Shown here: positions 60,140 through 64,000 of the stretch, one piece after another
Numbering within the stretch: the first letter of the stretch is position 1
Layout of the letters: the number at the start of each line of letters is the position of its first letter
Assembly: GCF_003573695.1 (NCBI RefSeq)
Contig: NC_039362.1
Coordinates: 110,773,120-110,837,119, forward strand
Source of the DNA: Papaver somniferum
Taxonomy: Eukaryota > Streptophyta > Magnoliopsida > Ranunculales > Papaveraceae
Reading direction: 5' to 3'
Length of the DNA stretch: 64,000 bases
Program-made: the position numbers and the translations under genes
The notes under the pieces: generated by a model
The model's input: the letters and a program-made list of their open reading frames with translations, nothing else
Databases searched by the model: none
What the model was told of the DNA's origin: nothing

Positions 60140-62484
60140 TTTTAGAGCATTGCTCGGTTGAACTCGCATGCGTTGCTATCTCAAGCATGTTTTCAATGTT
60201 AGTGATCAAAACTATATGTCTTGATTTCTAGTTTACTTATGACTAAGTCTCGGTCTAGGATAGTTAGGAATAGTTGAGCTCCAGACTCCATGGCGATTAT
60301 CTTACGAAGACGAAGAACTACTCAAGGAACCTGTGGAACTTCCTCCGACCAAAACGTATGTGGAGACTTGAACTCATCTGTCACTCAAAAGTCTATCTAC
60401 TCTATCTCCTACTCTTGAGACAAAAGTCGTATAAGTATGATAGTTTTCATACATACACATTTGCTATTTCGAGCCGAGTTTACTCGCCTATCTTTTTATC
60501 TAAATATGTGTTGGTAAGCTTTTGCTTTAACCATTTTCATCTTTACCCATGACGAAAGTCATGATGACGTTTCAATCTTGAAAATAGCGTTGATGACGAT
60601 AGTCGATTCTTTATGTCTAACGACTATTATAACATTATAGAAGAATGTTTCAATGATTGAAATGTAGAGTTGAGATTACGTAACCAACTATGGATATAAG
60701 CATATATAGTGTGTTCGCACATTAGTGTATAAATCCATATGCCGGAAACCAAGTGCGTGCATATGTGTGCATGCGGTATTGGTGTAGGAGACAGGTTAGG
60801 TACGCGTACCCGTACGCGTACTGGCGGAAGTTTTCATACCGAAAATTTATGTTGTAGTTTGTGAAGTTTGCAAACTAAAAAACCAATCACCTAGGATTGC
60901 GTTCCCGTACAGTACCCACGGAAGTTTTCAAACCAAAATTTCTACTGAGTTTTCAAACTCAAGTCCGGTGGCTATGGTACACATACCCGTACGCGTACCC
61001 AAGCTGGTTATATTTCTCAAATCGGTAGTTTTATAAACTTAAACAATAAATCAATAAGGAATGCAATCTTTTCAAACCGTGGCTATATTGTTCATGAATT
61101 GATTCAAGTGAATCAAACCGATTTTGTTTCAATTGTGTCTATGTATAAAGATCTAAGCAATTGAACAACTCTTGAACTAGTTCTTATGAGTCATTTGAAC
61201 TAGTTATGAGAAAGATAAATACGGTTAATATGAAAGTGCTCATATGGCTAACCATTGGTTAACTATTTGTGAACCAACTAAGTGTACACGTTTAGATACG
61301 GTTACTTAAACCTAAATGAATACATTTCATTTGTGTGTGTGACAAGCTAAGTTTCGATCTAACGGTTGAAAGATATTAGCTTCGATAAATCGGGTTTTTC
61401 ATCTAACGGTGAATATTGAATGCTTTGTTACCAAGGTAACTTGGATTTCAAACCCTGATTTGAAAACTATATAAGGGAGACGTCTAGCAACCGGAAAAAA
61501 TTAATCCCCACACCTCCTGTGTGATACTAGTTGGTTTGCTAGAGTCGATTCTCCTTTAACCGTAGGTTTCTTCTCGAGACCCTGTCGGTTAACGACTTAA
61601 AGACTTCATTGGGATTTGAAGCCAGACGAAACTAATTCTCTTGTAGTTGAGCTATCCGATCTTGCCATTTTATATCGTACGAGTTCAATTGTAAGATTGG
61701 CTTGAGATTATATCTCCGATATGGCAAGATAAAAAAGAAATCACAAACATCTTCGTCTCATCGTTTGTGATTACGCAATATCTAGTTTCGCTACCATACG
61801 ATTTATATTATTGTGAGGTGATTGATAATACTAGGTTGTTCTTCGGGAATATAAGTGCGGTTTATCGATTGGTTCCTGTTCACCTTGATTTTATCAGAAG
61901 ACGGAACAAAACTTGTAGGTTTATCTGTGGGAGACATATTTATCTATTATTGTAGACTTTTATGTGTGATACAGATTTGTTTATTAAAGTCTTCGACTTT
62001 GGGTCGTAGCAACTCTTGGTTGTGGCTGAGATCATCTAAGGGAATCAAGTGCGTAGTATCCTGCTAAGATCAGGGACGTAAGGAGCGCAACTGTACCTTG
62101 AATCAGTGTCATATTGATTAGGGTTCAACTACAATCCAGACAGAAGTTAGTTTGTAGTAGGCTAGTGTCTGTAGCGGCTTAATATAGTGTGGTGTTCAAT
62201 CTGGACTAGGTCCCGGGGTTTTTTTTACATTTGCAGTTTCCTCGTTAACAAAATTTCTGGTGTCTGTGTTATTTCTATTCCACATTATATTTTGTTATAT
62301 AATTGAAATATCACAGGTTGTGAGTTTGTATCGATCAATTGTGAAATCCAACCTTTGGTTGTCGATTGGAAATTGATTGATCCTTGGATATTGGTCTTTG
62401 GTACCATCCAAGTATATTGGAGTTAGTCCATACATATTGCTAATCGAAAAAATTGGGTGTGGTTGTTAGACCCCCGCTTTTTCA
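60140..62484 (+). repeat. C-family LTR, copy 2 (2345 bp)
   Basis: Same as 53301-55777 except for scattered changes and a loss of about 130 bp near 62410. The start is TTTTAGAGC instead of TGTTAGAGC. Likely TATA box CTATATAAGG at 61467-61476. It is followed by a primer site, so it acts as a 5' LTR. Confidence 0.88.
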
Positions 62485-62486
62485 AT

Positions 62487-62501
62487 TGGTACCAGAGCAG
62501 G
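62487..62501 (+). promoter_or_regulatory. Primer binding site of C copy 2
   Basis: TGGTACCAGAGCAGG, one change from the tRNA-Met type site. Confidence 0.8.
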
Positions 62502-62550
62502 CAAACACGTTTAAGGCCTTATCAGTCTGTGTTTGTGGCGATCTGACTAG

Positions 62551-62802
62551 ATGGACAGTAAAGTCTCTATAAACGCTTCACCAGGAATTTATCACAATCT
62601 TAGAGAATGTTCTAAAAACCGTATTATTCTCCAAAGAAAGTTGGATGAACAAATCCGAATCAACCGTGATCTTGCCGTAGAAATTGCAAAGCTAAAGGAT
62701 TTGAAGTCAAGTGTTAAAAAAAGTATATGCTTTGAAAAACTTGATAGAAGGAAGAACTTATTACATAAGATTATTGATGTTAACCCTTGTATGTTTTGGT
62801 GA
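62551..62802 (+). pseudogene. gag: C copy 2: short gag, frameshifted
   Basis: ATG (MDSKVSINASPG) is followed by the coiled coil and then a shift at the zinc knuckle (about 62795) that ends the frame. A stop at about 62884 blocks the continuing frame too. Confidence 0.8.
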
Positions 62803-62953
62803 ATCTCATAATCACGCTCAACATACATGTACATGTTTTCACAAAAGTATAAAAGTTGCGAGAAATCTTCACAAGAAAGCTGGATAAATGTTTACTTACC
62901 TAAAAAGGTGTACAATACTAACAAGAAATCCCAAACAGGAAAGTAGTGTTAGT

Positions 62954-64000
62954 ATGGGAGCCTTTGCTTTAAAACCAACATCACCCTTTCAATGGTTTCT
63001 TGACAGCGGTTGTAGCGGACACATGACTGGTGAGCTTTCATGGTTTGTATCCATAAACGACTTTGAAGGAGGACCAGTTACGTTCGGAGATGGGAGTTGT
63101 TGCTATATTAGCAAGAAGGGTACGATCAAGCTTCCCGGTGTTCCAGAAATCCATGATGTAGTATACGTCAAAGGTATGACTGCAAATCTTCTTTCTATTA
63201 GTCAAATTTGTGACAAAGGAAATAGAGTTGTCTTCAATGCAAATGGATGTGACATTGTGGAAAAATCTGGAAAAGTAATTTTTCAAGGAACTCGTGGTAA
63301 AAATAACTGTTATCTTCTTGATACTCAGTTTAGTAATTGTTGCAATTTGACTAAGGTGAAATCTACACATCTTTGGCATGAGCGTTTTGGTCACATCAAT
63401 TATCGTCTCTTAACTAAGATCATTAACAAAGAACTTGTTAGAGGCGTTCCCAAAATCAATGCAAAGATTGACGGTGTATGTGGTGCCTGTCAAAAGGGTA
63501 AACAAACGAAAGTTCATCATAAGTCATCTCGAGATATTCTCACTAAGGCTCCACTTGATTTAATTCATATGGATCTCTTCGGACCAATTCAACAATCCAC
63601 TGTTGGAGGAAAGAAGTATGCCTTAGTTATGGTAGATGACTACACCAGATTCACTTGGGTAGCATTCCTAGCTCATAAGAATGAAACCCGTGATGAATTC
63701 AAGATTATTGTTAATAGAATCCAGAATGAACAAGGTCGCAAACTAAAGAAAATTAGAAGTGACCGTGGCACTGAATTCAAAGACACCAAAGTATTTGAAT
63801 TCTGTGACAAACTGGGGATTATTCAACAATGCTCACCACCCATCACTCCTCAAGCTAATGGAGTCGCTGAAAGAAAGAATAAGAATATTCAGGAAATGGC
63901 CAGGGTCATGCTCCATAACAAAAACTTACCTCTAAGGTTTTGGGGAGAAGCTGTGACATGTTACTTGATCAACCGTGTCTATCTACGGTCTAAAACCCTA
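62954..64000 (+). pseudogene. pol: C copy 2: protease and integrase, runs off the window
   Basis: From an internal ATG the frame is open to the window edge. It has DSGCSGHMTGE (Arg and Asp of the usual DSGCSRHMTGD changed), the HHCC and the complete DD35E triad (Glu at 63869-63871). From about 63240 it appears almost identical to copy 1. Upstream damage to gag suggests it is not a working gene. Confidence 0.85.

Overview
The window reads as intergenic heterochromatin of a large plant nuclear genome, most likely a eudicot. It is AT-rich, has no recognisable single-copy host gene, rRNA or tRNA, and can be explained almost end to end as LTR retrotransposons inserted into one another. The exact species cannot be told from the sequence. 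Scaffold gaps (two runs of 10 N near 56.1-56.4 kb) show a draft assembly.

Five element families are present; the names are mine. Family A is Ty3/gypsy of Tat/Ogre type, with 3.5 kb LTRs that begin TGTAGATGG and end CCATCTACA. Family B is also Tat/Ogre-like, with 0.45-0.47 kb LTRs beginning TGTAGGATC and ending GCAACTACA. Family C is Ty1/copia of SIRE/Maximus type, with 2.3-2.5 kb LTRs beginning TGTTAGAGCATTGC. Family C' is a related copia with 2.9 kb LTRs beginning TGTTAGAGCATAGC. Family D is a non-autonomous, Athila-like gypsy with 1.7 kb LTRs beginning TGATGTAG.

Layout from left to right. 1-3368 is an A LTR inserted in the gag of B copy 1 (3369-11619, + strand). B copy 1 itself sits inside B copy 2 (11620-16492, - strand). 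16493-17579 is the 3' end of a third B copy, inserted near the start of a C-family LTR. That LTR (17580-19666) is interrupted by a complete C' element (19667-51206, target duplication GATTG) and resumes at 51212. Inside C' sit a complete D (25951-32777, duplication CTTAA) and, 49 bp further on, a complete A (32837-47899, duplication CCTTT). From 51212 to the end there are several C copies (remnant gag, truncated LTRs, one nearly full gag-pol with two frameshifts and a stop, and a second copy running off the window). Part of this last region looks misassembled or duplicated.

The most interesting biology is in A and B. Both keep gag and protease but have no reverse transcriptase, RNase H or integrase core. 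Both carry, between the protein-coding part and the 3' LTR, a multi-exon gene on the opposite strand to gag. In A it encodes a plant mobile domain (PMD) protein with its own 5' UTR exon. In B it encodes a seven-exon coiled-coil protein with a basic motif and an acidic tail. In both B copies the pol-less junction is the same, so that is a family trait. These look like RT-less elements moved in trans while carrying antisense host-like genes. All coding regions here carry frameshifts or stops, so these particular copies are probably dead.
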